A DNA stretch of 64,000 nt from Tundrisphaera lichenicola (lineage in GTDB: Bacteria > Planctomycetota > Planctomycetia > Isosphaerales > Isosphaeraceae): assembly GCF_051175385.1 (NCBI RefSeq), contig NZ_CP195106.1, positions 5,332,001-5,396,000 on the forward strand. The letters run 5' to 3'. Each line of letters begins with the position of its first letter. The first letter of the stretch is position 1. A program made the translations under genes and the position numbers. Below the pieces are notes generated by a model. It was not told the origin of the DNA. It worked only from the letters and a program-made list of their open reading frames with translations, and did not search any database. This document shows positions 51,420 to 60,562 of this stretch, piece by piece.

Positions 51420-51929
51420 TCACCGCCCCCTTCCCCACCCAAGTCTTCTGGCATTTTGTTCACCGATTATGACATTTCGGCCTTGGCGTCGGCAAGGGGA
51501 AATACGTCATTCACAAGTTCTCCGAAAAAAAGCAGTCGAACCAACTCCTGGGGAAAAACGAACCCAAGCCCAATCGTCGTTACAATCTTTACTTCGGTCA
51601 TTTCCCAACGACTTCAGAAGAGATTTCGTGCCGCGATACCGCCTCCGAGTCCGGACTATGATTCTAATCGTGCTGATCGCGGCACTGGGAATGGTGACAA
51701 TTAACCGACGTTCCCGTTGGAGTTGAAACGATCTGTGTGAGTCAGGGGATCTCCTGCTGCCGGTCCTGACCCTGGTTAGACCGGGGGACGGTCTACCTAT
51801 CCCGGCACGACTCAGGCAAGTCGCGCCGGAAGCTGAGGATTGGCCTCCTTCAGGATCATGAGGATCGCTTGGCTAAGACTCGATTATTTCGAGAATCAGC
51901 GAGATGTGCAGGATGAGGCTCGATCACGA
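51420..51929. other. intergenic region with one small frame and a structured segment
   Basis: 510 bases between ruvA and the PRPP synthetase gene. It contains a 32-residue candidate gene on the plus strand (51628-51726) and, around 51735-51820, nested complementarity: outer TGAGTC/GACTCA, GGGAT/ATCCC, and an inner hairpin TAGACCG-TCCCC-CGGTCTA. This could be a structured RNA or the terminator of the PRPP synthetase transcript; there is no clear T tract. Confidence 0.35.
51628..51726 (+). CDS. 32-residue single-helix membrane peptide candidate
   Basis: A GTG at 51628 preceded by a purine-rich GAAGAGA opens a frame for VPRYRLRVRTMILIVLIAA followed by LGMVTINRRSRWS. The form is a basic 'RxRLR-T-M' lead, one hydrophobic helix and a basic tail. 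Planctomycete genomes carry many proteins that start with such an 'RFRLRTLM' helix, and the third GspF-like protein here has LRKLMIALVYFAL. The longer plus-strand frame around it (from 51358) overlaps ruvA and is not credible. Function unknown; it may be chance. Confidence 0.35.
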   Translation: MPRYRLRVRTMILIVLIAALGMVTINRRSRWS

Positions 51930-52916
51930 TCAGATCGCGAAGAGGCGGCTGACGCTTTCACGACGATGAATCGAGAGAATCGCCTCGGCGAATAGGGCGG
52001 CCACGCTGACGACGTGGCAATTGGGCGGGAGCGGCTCGCATCGATGGCCGATCGTGTCGGTCAGGACCAGTTCCTTGATCGGGCTGGCGGCGATCCGGGC
52101 GGCCGAGCCCTCGCTGAGGATCCCGTGCGAGATGCAGGCGTAAATGTCGCGGGCCCCGTGATCCTTACAGGCCTTGGCCATCTCGATCAACGTCCCGCCG
52201 GAGATCGTAAAGTCGTCCACGATCAGGACGTTCTTCCCTTCGACATTGCCAATGATATCGAGCACGGCGGCTTGCTCGTCGTGGTCGAGCCGGACCTTAT
52301 TCCCGATCACGGGAGAACCGGCTCGCATGGCCTGGGCAAACTTCGCCGCCTGTTTGCTGAACCCGACGTCGGGCGAGGCAATCACGAGATCTGGGATCTG
52401 TTTCTTGCGGAAATAGTCGACCAGGACCGGCATGGCCATGAGGTGGTCCACGGGAATCTTGAAGAATCCCTGGATCTGGGGACTGTGCAGGTCCATCATC
52501 AGGACCCGGTCCGCCCCGGTGACCTCCATCGCATCTGCACAGACCCGAGCCCGGATCGAGACCCGAGGCTCGTCCTTCTTGTCACCCTTGGCGTAGGAGA
52601 AGTACGGGATGACCGCCGTGACCTGCGAGGCGCTGGCTCGCTTCAAGGCATCGATCCAGAACAGGAGTTCGACGAAATTGTCATTGACCGGCTGTTCCGT
52701 CCCCTGGATCACGAACACATCTCGACCCCGGACGTTCTCGAGGACTCGGACGAAGACGTTTCCCTCGCTGAAGATCTTGGTCTCCGAACGTGCCACCTCG
52801 ACACCAAGATGTTCGCAAATTGATTCGGTCAATGTCCGACTAGCTCTTCCTGCGAAAATCTTCAGCTCGCCGAACGGGTCGACTAGCTTCGCGGGGGCGA
52901 TCAACTCCTGATTCAT
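51930..52916 (-). CDS. prs: ribose-phosphate pyrophosphokinase (PRPP synthetase)
   Basis: 328 residues from ATG 52916. It makes PRPP from ribose-5-phosphate and ATP for nucleotide, histidine and tryptophan synthesis. Motifs: IFAGRASRTLTESICEHLG at the start (with an Ala in place of the commoner Ser/Asn), GRDVFVIQGTEQPVNDNFVELL, VIPYFSYAKGDKKDEPRVSI, MDLHSPQIQGFFKIPVDHL, the metal and pyrophosphate loop LVIASPDVG, and the PRPP-binding VLIVDDFTISGGT. In standard enzymes the flexible loop has 'YARQDRK'; here it is YAKGDKK, so the ATP-handling loop differs somewhat. Confidence 0.95.
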   Translation of the reverse strand: MNQELIAPAKLVDPFGELKIFAGRASRTLTESICEHLGVEVARSETKIFSEGNVFVRVLENVRGRDVFVIQGTEQPVNDNFVELLFWIDALKRASASQVTAVIPYFSYAKGDKKDEPRVSIRARVCADAMEVTGADRVLMMDLHSPQIQGFFKIPVDHLMAMPVLVDYFRKKQIPDLVIASPDVGFSKQAAKFAQAMRAGSPVIGNKVRLDHDEQAAVLDIIGNVEGKNVLIVDDFTISGGTLIEMAKACKDHGARDIYACISHGILSEGSAARIAASPIKELVLTDTIGHRCEPLPPNCHVVSVAALFAEAILSIHRRESVSRLFAI

Positions 52917-53067
52917 ATCTCGCTAGTCCTCGCCCGCAAGTCGGAAACTACTCGCCAATCGACCATCGCAAAAGCTTAACGCGCGGGGGATATCCTCGCC
53001 AGCCGCACCAGACAAATCCTCGAATCGCCAGTCTCGAAAGACCAAACCCTTGGACTGCTACAAACGT

Positions 53068-54282
53068 TCAGATGCCAAGCTCGTCGAGGAGAACGTCCAG
53101 ATTCCTCTCAATCTGTCGGGCCGTCTGTTGGTAGGTTTCCAAGTCGGAGCCGACCGGGTCGTCGATATCCCCCTCGGGATCGAGGAGTCGAGCGATGGGC
53201 TCGGCCTCGGGGACCTGATGGAGGAGGATTTCGAGATGATCGATCGTCATGGCGACGATGTGGTCCGCATGTCGGGCGAGTTCGCGTGTCACCTTCCGGC
53301 TGCTATGACCTTGCAACGAGCCACCTTTGGACCGGACAACCTCGACGGCATGAGAGGCGGCCGGCATACCTCTGGCCGCCGCGACCCCGGCGGAAAGGAC
53401 GACCAGGCCGCGTTCCACCAACTCATCCGGCTTGCACTTCAACCTTCGAGCGAGCAATACCTTGCAGAGTGCCTCGGCCATGGGGCTTCGGCAAGTATTC
53501 CCGGTGCAGACGAATAGGATGATCCTCCCGGCCATCTGGGCGATCACGGTTTCTGGCGTCTCGCCCGGCTCGACGATGGACCAGCGATCGTGAGTCACCG
53601 AGACGACCGTCTCCCGACCGCGATGGGGCGTCGCACCGACATCGAGGATCATATCAAGATCCGTCAGACTCTCCATCATATCGACGGCCCTCTCGGGGTC
53701 GCCGTCGCGATTAATCTGCGGATCGGCCAGGAGAACCGGTCCGGGCATGAGCCGGAGAATTTCTCGGACCATCCCGTGCGAGGGGACCCGGAGTGCAATC
53801 TCGCCATCCGGGACCAGGAACGAGCGGACCCCGGTCGAAAGCCGTCCGCTCAGGCCATTCTCGGCGACGGGAAATCGGAGTGTGACGGGCCCTGGCCAGG
53901 CTCGATGGGCCAACCGGAATCCGACCTCGGAGGGAAGTATGGCCCAGTCCCGGATCTCGCCCGGTCCCCGGAGCAGAAGCGTTGGCCGACCGGTTTCGCC
54001 AATCTCGCAACCACCGCGTGCAGCTCGAAGCCGTTCCACGGCTCCAGGATGCATGGCACCGACCGCGAGCCCATAGGAATACTCCGTCGGCAATCCAACG
54101 ACCCCCCCCTGAGCTAGGCATGCGACGGCCTTGTGCACGACATCTCGGGGGTCGTCGGCCCTCGAAAGTTCAATCCGTTCCGGCATAAGTGAGGCCTGGT
54201 CCGCGTAGAAGGCGTGGCGATCGAATGGCCACGAGTCGGGTGGCCAACGATCGAACTCAAGCTTATCCAACAGTGTACGCAC
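53068..54282 (-). CDS. fusion of threonylcarbamoyl-AMP synthase domain and low-Mr protein tyrosine phosphatase domain
   Basis: 404 residues from ATG 54282. The N-terminal YrdC/Sua5 domain spans about 45-240: GGVVGLPTEYSYGLAVGA is the ATP/threonine-site strand, followed by LAHRAWPGPVTLRF and IALRVPSH, all typical of TsaC. The C-terminal LMW-PTP domain runs from about 250 to 400: P-loop ILFVCTGNTCRSPMAEAL (Cys-x5-Arg-Ser), and the catalytic aspartate region LLDPEGDIDDPVG. The two activities are tRNA t6A synthesis and protein tyrosine/arginine dephosphorylation. In Bacillus ywlC and ywlE are neighbours, so the fusion echoes known synteny. The first about 40 residues are unrelated. No frameshift seen at the joint. 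Confidence 0.92.
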   Translation of the reverse strand: MRTLLDKLEFDRWPPDSWPFDRHAFYADQASLMPERIELSRADDPRDVVHKAVACLAQGGVVGLPTEYSYGLAVGAMHPGAVERLRAARGGCEIGETGRPTLLLRGPGEIRDWAILPSEVGFRLAHRAWPGPVTLRFPVAENGLSGRLSTGVRSFLVPDGEIALRVPSHGMVREILRLMPGPVLLADPQINRDGDPERAVDMMESLTDLDMILDVGATPHRGRETVVSVTHDRWSIVEPGETPETVIAQMAGRIILFVCTGNTCRSPMAEALCKVLLARRLKCKPDELVERGLVVLSAGVAAARGMPAASHAVEVVRSKGGSLQGHSSRKVTRELARHADHIVAMTIDHLEILLHQVPEAEPIARLLDPEGDIDDPVGSDLETYQQTARQIERNLDVLLDELGI

Positions 54283-54329
54283 GCGCCGGTTGGCCGGTCA
54301 ACGATGCCGGAGATCTTGCTCGTGCCGGC

Positions 54330-54614
54330 TCAAAAAAGGAGTGTGACCCCCTTGACCTCCCGGAGTCGGGCATAAATGGCCCGGACTTGCTCCGCGCTCT
54401 GGACGTTCATTTCCAATGTCAGGGAGACGTGCTTGCCGTTCGGGGTCATTCGAACCGAATGATCTAGCTCATTGGGAGTGGCCAATTCGAGGACGACCGC
54501 CTCGACGACCCGGGCCACGAAATCGTCGTCTGCCACTCCGATTGCCTTGATCTGGTAAGTCCCCGGGAACGGGTGATTGGATTCGAGAAGATCTTCAGAG
54601 GGACGATGATCCAT
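54330..54614 (-). CDS. DUF493/YbeD-like small protein
   Basis: 94 residues from ATG 54614. Pattern of the DUF493 family: a FPGTYQIKAIGVADDDFVARVVE strand-helix, then SVRMTPNGKHVSLTLEMNVQSAEQVRAIYARLREVKGVTLLF, an ACT-like fold ending in a hydrophobic strand. In Escherichia coli YbeD is encoded beside lipB, but here the next gene downstream, 47 bases away, is the YrdC fusion. Function unknown. Confidence 0.85.
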   Translation of the reverse strand: MDHRPSEDLLESNHPFPGTYQIKAIGVADDDFVARVVEAVVLELATPNELDHSVRMTPNGKHVSLTLEMNVQSAEQVRAIYARLREVKGVTLLF

Positions 54615-54798
54615 GGCCTGCTCCGCGGACGCGTGGCGGATTGAGATCGATCAGCGACGGCAATGACATTGTAGTGCCAAGTCGAGGTCGAGCCCACCCG
54701 AATGGTCGGACGGGTAGCTCCCTTGCGACCTGCTCTCGTTGTAGGAACTCAAGAGGAACAACCCGAGCTGACGGCGGCCCCTACCTGATCGAGGTCCA

Positions 54799-57700
54799 TC
54801 AATCGCCCTGGATCGCGTCGAGTCGGATCGCGTCGGCGATGACCAGTCCATCGGCCGATTCATTCGTCAATTCGATTTCGATCGTCGCTTCATCGGAAGT
54901 CACCTCCAATGCTGGATCCAGGATCGACCAGAATCCCAGGGTAACGCTCTCCTTCACCTGGGAAGCGTCGAAATCATCGCGATTCGGCATGTCGTCAGGA
55001 TTGACGGCCCTGTCGGAATGCGACACGACCCTCGGTCTGCTTTGAGCGTCGACACTGATGGTGTATTTCGCCCTATCAGCGAGTGAGACCTTCGGCAGGC
55101 CGATTTCTTTGAGGATCGGGAGACTGAACGAAACCTTGTAAGTCCCTTGGGGAATTCTGTCGAAAGTCCATCTTATCCTCGCGAGTCGTTCTCCCGGCCT
55201 CGACGGCTCGGCGACGAGATAATTTTTGCCTCGAATGCTGGAATGCGGGTCCGAAGCCTGGCGAACCGGGGCCGACTTGACGATCCAACCTTCTCGTTCT
55301 GCCGTCTTCCCGCTTTCGGGTCGAGGTTGCGGGCCGTTTGCCTCCTGATCGACCTCGAAGCTTTTCCGGAAGATGGTCCTCAGGTACTGAAAGCGGCGGT
55401 AATTGTCGAAGGTCTTCCAGTTCTGGAGGATCGTCTTGAATTCGAGGTCTCCCAGATACCAACTCAGCGTCTCGTGGATCGGGAGAGCCCCACGCCCGGA
55501 ATCCTCGTTGCTGCAAGTGAAGGTGATCACCCTGAAGAACGAATTGGCCTTGGAATACGTATCCTGTCGCTCGAGCTCTTCCTGAGTCGGGGGAGCTCCG
55601 GGATCGGGATTCGGGGCCGTTTCCTTCGATTGGGCGCCGGAGAGGCGTTGGAGCATATCGAAGGTAAAACTTCGCTTGAGATTCTCCACGGCCGCATCAT
55701 TTCGATAGTAATTCACGTTCATCCGTGCGTTTCCGATCCCTGAGAGGGGAGTTGTCAGGAACTCTGTCCCTCTCATGAGCGGGTCGGTCACCTTCGCGGT
55801 CAACCAATTCGTGCCGTCCAGGAGTGGACTGGGCACGAGCCGTTTCAAGAGAGTCTCGTTGGAGAAGGCCCTGAGTTGGATCAGGATGACGCCCGACGTG
55901 TTCAGTTCCAACCATCGGCGGTGTTCCTCAAGCCACCCGACGGCGAGATCAATCCCATAATTGTCGTAATAGCCGGCATCAACGACCCTCCGAGGGCGGA
56001 GCGTTGGCATCGATACGGCCGGGGTGACGTACGGGAAGGTGGCGTTCATCCTCACGGCCTTCGCCAGCGTGAAGTGATCGTACTCCTTGGGAAAAAGGTG
56101 GAAGAGTTGAACCCCTGTGGTGGAGTAATAGGGGAAATCAGGGCCCGACTCGTATTTTTCTTCGCCTGTGTCCAAGTCGAAGCTGCCGTGATTGAGCATC
56201 AGGGAGCCCAGGTCGAGATTGCTGACGATCAGGCGTCGAGAATCCTCGACCATCACGGGTGAAAAGACCAGTGAAGGAAGCCGTCCCTGGGTTTCACCCG
56301 CCTCGGCCAGCAACTTGAAGGTCTTGTTGAGATGGTTCCCCGGCTGATCTTCCTCCCTGAACGCTTCCTCGCGGAGGACTTCCTCCAGGACCATGCCTCG
56401 GTCGGTCGGTGTCATACCCGGCATGGGTAGGATATCGACGTCGCCGAAGACCAGACGATGGATGACGGGGGTCAGGAAATCCTTGTGCAATTCGTGGTCA
56501 ATCCTCTGGTCAACGACACTCATCGACTCGTGGTGATGGGATTCGGGAGCGTCGTCGCCGGGATTCGACTCCCTGAGACCTCGGGTCTGGGCCCATTGTG
56601 GCTCGATTCGTCCATTCGCTCCTGGGTCGCTCGACGAACCGGCCGGGGTGAGACCCGCCACATATCGGGCTGCCCCGAGCATCCCTCCCGAAGAACCGGT
56701 GATTAACCTCGTCCGGTCGGGAAACTCGGGGATAGCTCGTTCCAACTCGTAAAGGACCTTTTCGGCCCAGATCCCCGCCCTGAGACCGCCGCCGCTCACG
56801 GCCACGACGATCAATTTGGGCTTGGATTTCCGGTCGACCTCTCGCATGGCCCGATTCCGATTTTCCGGGTCCACGACCCAAGTTCCAACGGGCATCGGGA
56901 CGTCGGAGGAAGCACGACGTGCGCCGTCCTTCCATCGTTCGAGCACCAAGCGATCGGACGACTTCTTGAGCTGGGGAGAGCCGAATTCTCCAAGCTTCGT
57001 GGTCCCGTCGGTCATGTAGCCTTCGAACCAAACGTCGAAACGAGACAGGTCCTTATGCACGTCCAGGGTGGTCATTCCCCGAACTTCGACCATCCCATTC
57101 TGCCAGAGCAGGACGAGGAGCACGAAGAGCGTAAGTAGCTGGATGCCCCGGCGAACGGCTCGCTCACGCCTCGGGCCTCCATATTTGATGACGAAACCGG
57201 AGACAACGGCGGTGAAAGTCGTGGTGAGAAACCCGAGAAACATGATTAACCAGCTGATGCTGAATGGGGCGGCGATCCAGTGACCTCCCAGCCAACTCGC
57301 GATGAGTGCGAGGAAGGCGGGCACTAGAAGGATAAGCATCACTTTCTTCGCGTACTTCCTGAGAACCCAGCTCGGCCAATGCAGTCGCCAGATCGCGACC
57401 ACATTGACGATCGTCAGGAGTCCGACGAGGACGAACGCGCACGGCCTGGTCTGGTAATCTCGGACAACATCGAAGGTGTGAGCGATCAGGAGAGAGTTCA
57501 AGATCGGAATCACGATCAAGGAGAGGCCGGTCAGATTGACCGTCAAAGGGTATTCACACTTAGTTTCAACCGGGATGAGGTCGGTCTCTTTGGGGCGGTT
57601 CGATGAGCTCATCTCCGCGACCCATCGCACGATCCCGCAATCGATCACGAGTGAGCGGATCAGCAAGCCTCCCAGAGAGAGACCGGCGATCCATCCTCCA

Positions 57701-58641
57701 CGCGAGACCGGGTCGAGCAGGCGATCCACGGCCAGGGCGGGAAATACCGCAGGAATGGCCAGGAGGAGTAAGATGGGGCGGAGACAGAGCCAGACGAAAG
57801 AACCGGGCTCTCTCCGATAGTGATCCTCGCTGTTAGGATCGGGTAGCAACTCCCGCCAGAGGGAGTTGACTCGGTGGGAGATCTGGTGATCTCGACTCAT
57901 TCCTTTCCTGCCATCGAGCGATTGGTCGAACACGATCGTGGAGCTGAAATATCCGAGGAGCAAGAATAATGAAATCGTGAGGACGATCATCGAGGCGGAG
58001 ACGACGGGGACGATCACCGCCCCGTCGATCGAGCTTCCGTCTCCCCAGAACAGATTGATCAAACCATATCCGGGTAGGACCAGGCCCAATGCCATCCCCA
58101 ATAAAAGACCGATCTCGATTGCAAGGATCGGGGACTGCCAGATCAGATCCCAGTAGACTTCGAAACAGTTCCAGTAGGCCACCAGGATGGCCACGACTGC
58201 CCAGAGGGCGGCCCCATACTGAGCCCCGAACCAGATGCTCTCCCAGAGTCGGTCGTTAAAGCCTTCTTCGGGGACGCCCGGGGTCATCCAGAGAGTGATC
58301 ACAAGGCCCGAGAGGGCTCCGATCAGGCAGGGAAGTAGAAACGACAGGAGATTAAAAACGACCGGCCTCGAAACCCTCGTCCCAGGTCCGTCGAACTCAC
58401 TTTCTCGGGGGCGACCAATCGACGAGACAAAGATGAACCCGGACCAGATCGCTATCGAGAAAAAAGGCAAGGAATACCAGAGATAATCAGGGCGAAGTTC
58501 CTGCAAAGCCTTGGTCGCGGGCGGTTCGGCAAGTGCCATCAACCATAAGATGGCCACAATCGGCGCAAAAGCCGAAGCGAATATCCGGCGGAGATCAAAC
58601 GCAGCGCGTGGGAACTGGTCCGTTATGTTAGCTGCACTCAT
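54799..58641 (-). CDS. large membrane-anchored patatin-like phospholipase with C-terminal beta domain
   Basis: 1280 residues from ATG 58641 (GAGG upstream). About a dozen hydrophobic helices occupy residues 20-540. The patatin catalytic domain follows: oxyanion loop AVSGGGLRAGIWAEKVL near 614, nucleophile in ITGSSGGMLGAA near 648, and catalytic Asp in VVDAGYYDNYG near 886, a Ser-Asp dyad with DAG instead of the common DGG. A long insert rich in Gly, Asp and His (about 665-715) interrupts it. The C-terminal about 150 residues (RIRWTFDRIPQGTYKVSFSLP...) look like a carbohydrate-binding or golvesin-type beta-sandwich. Expected role is acyl-ester hydrolysis at a membrane; the substrate is unknown. 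Confidence 0.88.
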   Translation of the reverse strand: MSAANITDQFPRAAFDLRRIFASAFAPIVAILWLMALAEPPATKALQELRPDYLWYSLPFFSIAIWSGFIFVSSIGRPRESEFDGPGTRVSRPVVFNLLSFLLPCLIGALSGLVITLWMTPGVPEEGFNDRLWESIWFGAQYGAALWAVVAILVAYWNCFEVYWDLIWQSPILAIEIGLLLGMALGLVLPGYGLINLFWGDGSSIDGAVIVPVVSASMIVLTISLFLLLGYFSSTIVFDQSLDGRKGMSRDHQISHRVNSLWRELLPDPNSEDHYRREPGSFVWLCLRPILLLLAIPAVFPALAVDRLLDPVSRGGWIAGLSLGGLLIRSLVIDCGIVRWVAEMSSSNRPKETDLIPVETKCEYPLTVNLTGLSLIVIPILNSLLIAHTFDVVRDYQTRPCAFVLVGLLTIVNVVAIWRLHWPSWVLRKYAKKVMLILLVPAFLALIASWLGGHWIAAPFSISWLIMFLGFLTTTFTAVVSGFVIKYGGPRRERAVRRGIQLLTLFVLLVLLWQNGMVEVRGMTTLDVHKDLSRFDVWFEGYMTDGTTKLGEFGSPQLKKSSDRLVLERWKDGARRASSDVPMPVGTWVVDPENRNRAMREVDRKSKPKLIVVAVSGGGLRAGIWAEKVLYELERAIPEFPDRTRLITGSSGGMLGAARYVAGLTPAGSSSDPGANGRIEPQWAQTRGLRESNPGDDAPESHHHESMSVVDQRIDHELHKDFLTPVIHRLVFGDVDILPMPGMTPTDRGMVLEEVLREEAFREEDQPGNHLNKTFKLLAEAGETQGRLPSLVFSPVMVEDSRRLIVSNLDLGSLMLNHGSFDLDTGEEKYESGPDFPYYSTTGVQLFHLFPKEYDHFTLAKAVRMNATFPYVTPAVSMPTLRPRRVVDAGYYDNYGIDLAVGWLEEHRRWLELNTSGVILIQLRAFSNETLLKRLVPSPLLDGTNWLTAKVTDPLMRGTEFLTTPLSGIGNARMNVNYYRNDAAVENLKRSFTFDMLQRLSGAQSKETAPNPDPGAPPTQEELERQDTYSKANSFFRVITFTCSNEDSGRGALPIHETLSWYLGDLEFKTILQNWKTFDNYRRFQYLRTIFRKSFEVDQEANGPQPRPESGKTAEREGWIVKSAPVRQASDPHSSIRGKNYLVAEPSRPGERLARIRWTFDRIPQGTYKVSFSLPILKEIGLPKVSLADRAKYTISVDAQSRPRVVSHSDRAVNPDDMPNRDDFDASQVKESVTLGFWSILDPALEVTSDEATIEIELTNESADGLVIADAIRLDAIQGD

Positions 58642-58830
58642 GAGTTAACCTCAGAAAATGTTGACCTACGACAAACACGAGCGTAGTTGAACCTTATCAA
58701 AAAAGAGTCCGCGAAAGAAAGCGACCAGATCGGGCCCTGATACCCAGATTACGATCGGAGGCCTTGGGTACACTTTGCTCGACCCATTTCGCATGCTGAA
58801 TCGCACCAGTCGCTCCGTCTGCACGATTCA

Positions 58831-58864
58831 ATAAAAAAGCCCACCTCGGTGTCGAGGTGGGCTT
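58831..58864 (-). terminator. intrinsic terminator of the SPFH operon
   Basis: Perfect 11-bp stem AAGCCCACCTC/GAGGTGGGCTT (58837-58847, 58854-58864) with a 6-nt loop. Read on the minus strand it is followed by TTTTTTA (58831-58837 region), directly after the second SPFH stop codon. Confidence 0.92.
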
Positions 58865-58897
58865 GGATGGTCGATCTCAGTGAGGGAATTCGTCAGA

Positions 58898-60562
58898 TCA
58901 AGGCTTGGGATCTGCGACCTTCTTGATACCGATGGAGGAATCTTCAGCCAGCTTTCCCAGCATGACTTGCTCAAACCCCTTCAGGTCGGTCCAGAAAGTC
59001 CCCGGGCCGGCGTAGAAGATTCCCAGTCGGATCTCCTCGGGCAGTCCTTCGGCGAAGACATAACGGTTGTAGGCGTCTGGCCCTCCGAGTGACTGCACAT
59101 ACTGGCGATAGCGCTCGGCCTCGGCCTGCTTGGACAGTTCGATCGTCTTCGCGTTCGCCTCGCCCAGGGTCTTGGTGATCTGAGCCTGAACGATGGCAGT
59201 CTTGGCATCGATCTGGGCGCGATCCCGCTCGGTGGTCGCCTCGATCTCCTTGGCTTTCTTCTCCCCCTCCGCGGTGACTTCTGCGATCATCTTGGCCGTC
59301 TCGGCGCGGGTCCTTTCCTGCTCCTGGATTACCTTGGCCTTGGCCTCGGAGAGGTCGGCCTGGGCCTTCGCGGTCAGTTGCTCTTGCTCTCGCGTTTTGG
59401 TCAACTCCTCGGCGACCCTGGCCTTCTGGATCGGCTCTCGGACCTGGTTCGGCACGTAAATATGCCGGGTGAGGCCGAACAGGAGCGTCAAGTTCTTCTG
59501 ACCCAGGACGCTCGCAAGTTCCTCGGCGGTATCGGTCTGGAACTGTTCGCGTGTGTCGCCCACGAGGAGGTCGACCGCCCCTTTCTTCGAGCCATGAAGT
59601 CGGCAGATCGAACCAATCTGCGGGAGGATTACCTTCTGCTCGACGTCCTTGAGCGTGCCGAATTGCCGGACTACATCGGGCGCCTGGTCGGGCATGATCC
59701 CCCAAATCGCGGTGTAGTCGAGATGGATCGGAAATCCATCGTTCGACGGGAATTCGATCCCGGTATCGGGCAGATAGTCCGGGTCCTTGGCGGTCGTTTC
59801 GCCGAGTCGGGCGTTGATGTTCACGGCGCTCGAACCATCGCGAGTCCGTACGACCTGGGTCGTTTCGTTGAATCCGACGCTAATGATGTCGATTCTCTTC
59901 TCCTCGGGATTCAGGAAGTAAATCCCCGGCTGGAGGATGTCGTCCTGAATGCCTTGCTCCTCGCGAGTCAGCGGGTTGCCCGTCTTATTCGTTACCACTC
60001 CGACGTAACCGGGCGGGATCAGGGCGTGGTCCCCGGCCGTCTTGGCAGACTTGGGCCGAGTCTCGACGCAGGCGTCCACGTCAACCAGCTTGACATCATA
60101 GCCGTAGATGTTGAAGCGATATCGCCCCGGGGTGAGGACCCGCCGCCAGACACCTCGATCTCCCTCGACATCGACCAGGTAGCTTCCCCCCGCCCGACTC
60201 CGGCCCACCTTGGCGGTGACCAGTCCAATCTTTCCCGGTTCGATCAGGATGTCGGGTACCAGTTCCGTCTCGAACTCTAGCGGCGAGTAGAAGTGACGTC
60301 CTGGGCCAGGCATCGCCTCCAGGATACCCACCTGCATCGGTCGTCCCGAGCTATCGAGCCTCACGAGCGTACCGTCGGGCGCCTGTTCCATCTTGCCGAT
60401 CGCGAACGGGAAAGGGCCCTTGTAGCGGAGCAAGAGGCTATTGCCGGGCGGGACCTCGATCCGACAAACCATCCACTGCCAGATCCCGAAATATCCGAAG
60501 GCGGCCAGGACGAGGAGGAATGCCGAAGTCCTGGCGGACCGAATCCATCGATGATTATTCAT
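58898..60562 (-). CDS. SPFH/band 7 (HflC/flotillin-like) membrane protein, second of a pair
   Basis: 554 residues from ATG 60562, with GGAGG seven bases upstream, overlapping the upstream stop by four bases. One N-terminal transmembrane helix (SAFLLVLAAFGYFGIWQWMV), then an unusual pre-domain (about 30-190) of small beta strands including IPPGYVGVVTNKTGNP, the SPFH domain (about 190-350) and a long charged coiled coil rich in Ala, Glu and Lys (about 380-490, AKAQADLSEAKAKVIQEQERT and on). The coiled coil is how SPFH proteins oligomerise into membrane cages. It ends in VMLGKLAEDSSIGIKKVADPK. Its partner is encoded immediately upstream. Confidence 0.92.
   Translation of the reverse strand: MNNHRWIRSARTSAFLLVLAAFGYFGIWQWMVCRIEVPPGNSLLLRYKGPFPFAIGKMEQAPDGTLVRLDSSGRPMQVGILEAMPGPGRHFYSPLEFETELVPDILIEPGKIGLVTAKVGRSRAGGSYLVDVEGDRGVWRRVLTPGRYRFNIYGYDVKLVDVDACVETRPKSAKTAGDHALIPPGYVGVVTNKTGNPLTREEQGIQDDILQPGIYFLNPEEKRIDIISVGFNETTQVVRTRDGSSAVNINARLGETTAKDPDYLPDTGIEFPSNDGFPIHLDYTAIWGIMPDQAPDVVRQFGTLKDVEQKVILPQIGSICRLHGSKKGAVDLLVGDTREQFQTDTAEELASVLGQKNLTLLFGLTRHIYVPNQVREPIQKARVAEELTKTREQEQLTAKAQADLSEAKAKVIQEQERTRAETAKMIAEVTAEGEKKAKEIEATTERDRAQIDAKTAIVQAQITKTLGEANAKTIELSKQAEAERYRQYVQSLGGPDAYNRYVFAEGLPEEIRLGIFYAGPGTFWTDLKGFEQVMLGKLAEDSSIGIKKVADPKP

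Noticed and set aside
51735..51820. Calling the structured segment an SRP (4.5S) RNA gene
   Set aside because: It shares GTCAGG.CCGG and AGCAG blocks but lacks the GGAA tetraloop that defines the SRP helix 8, so I keep it only as a candidate structure.
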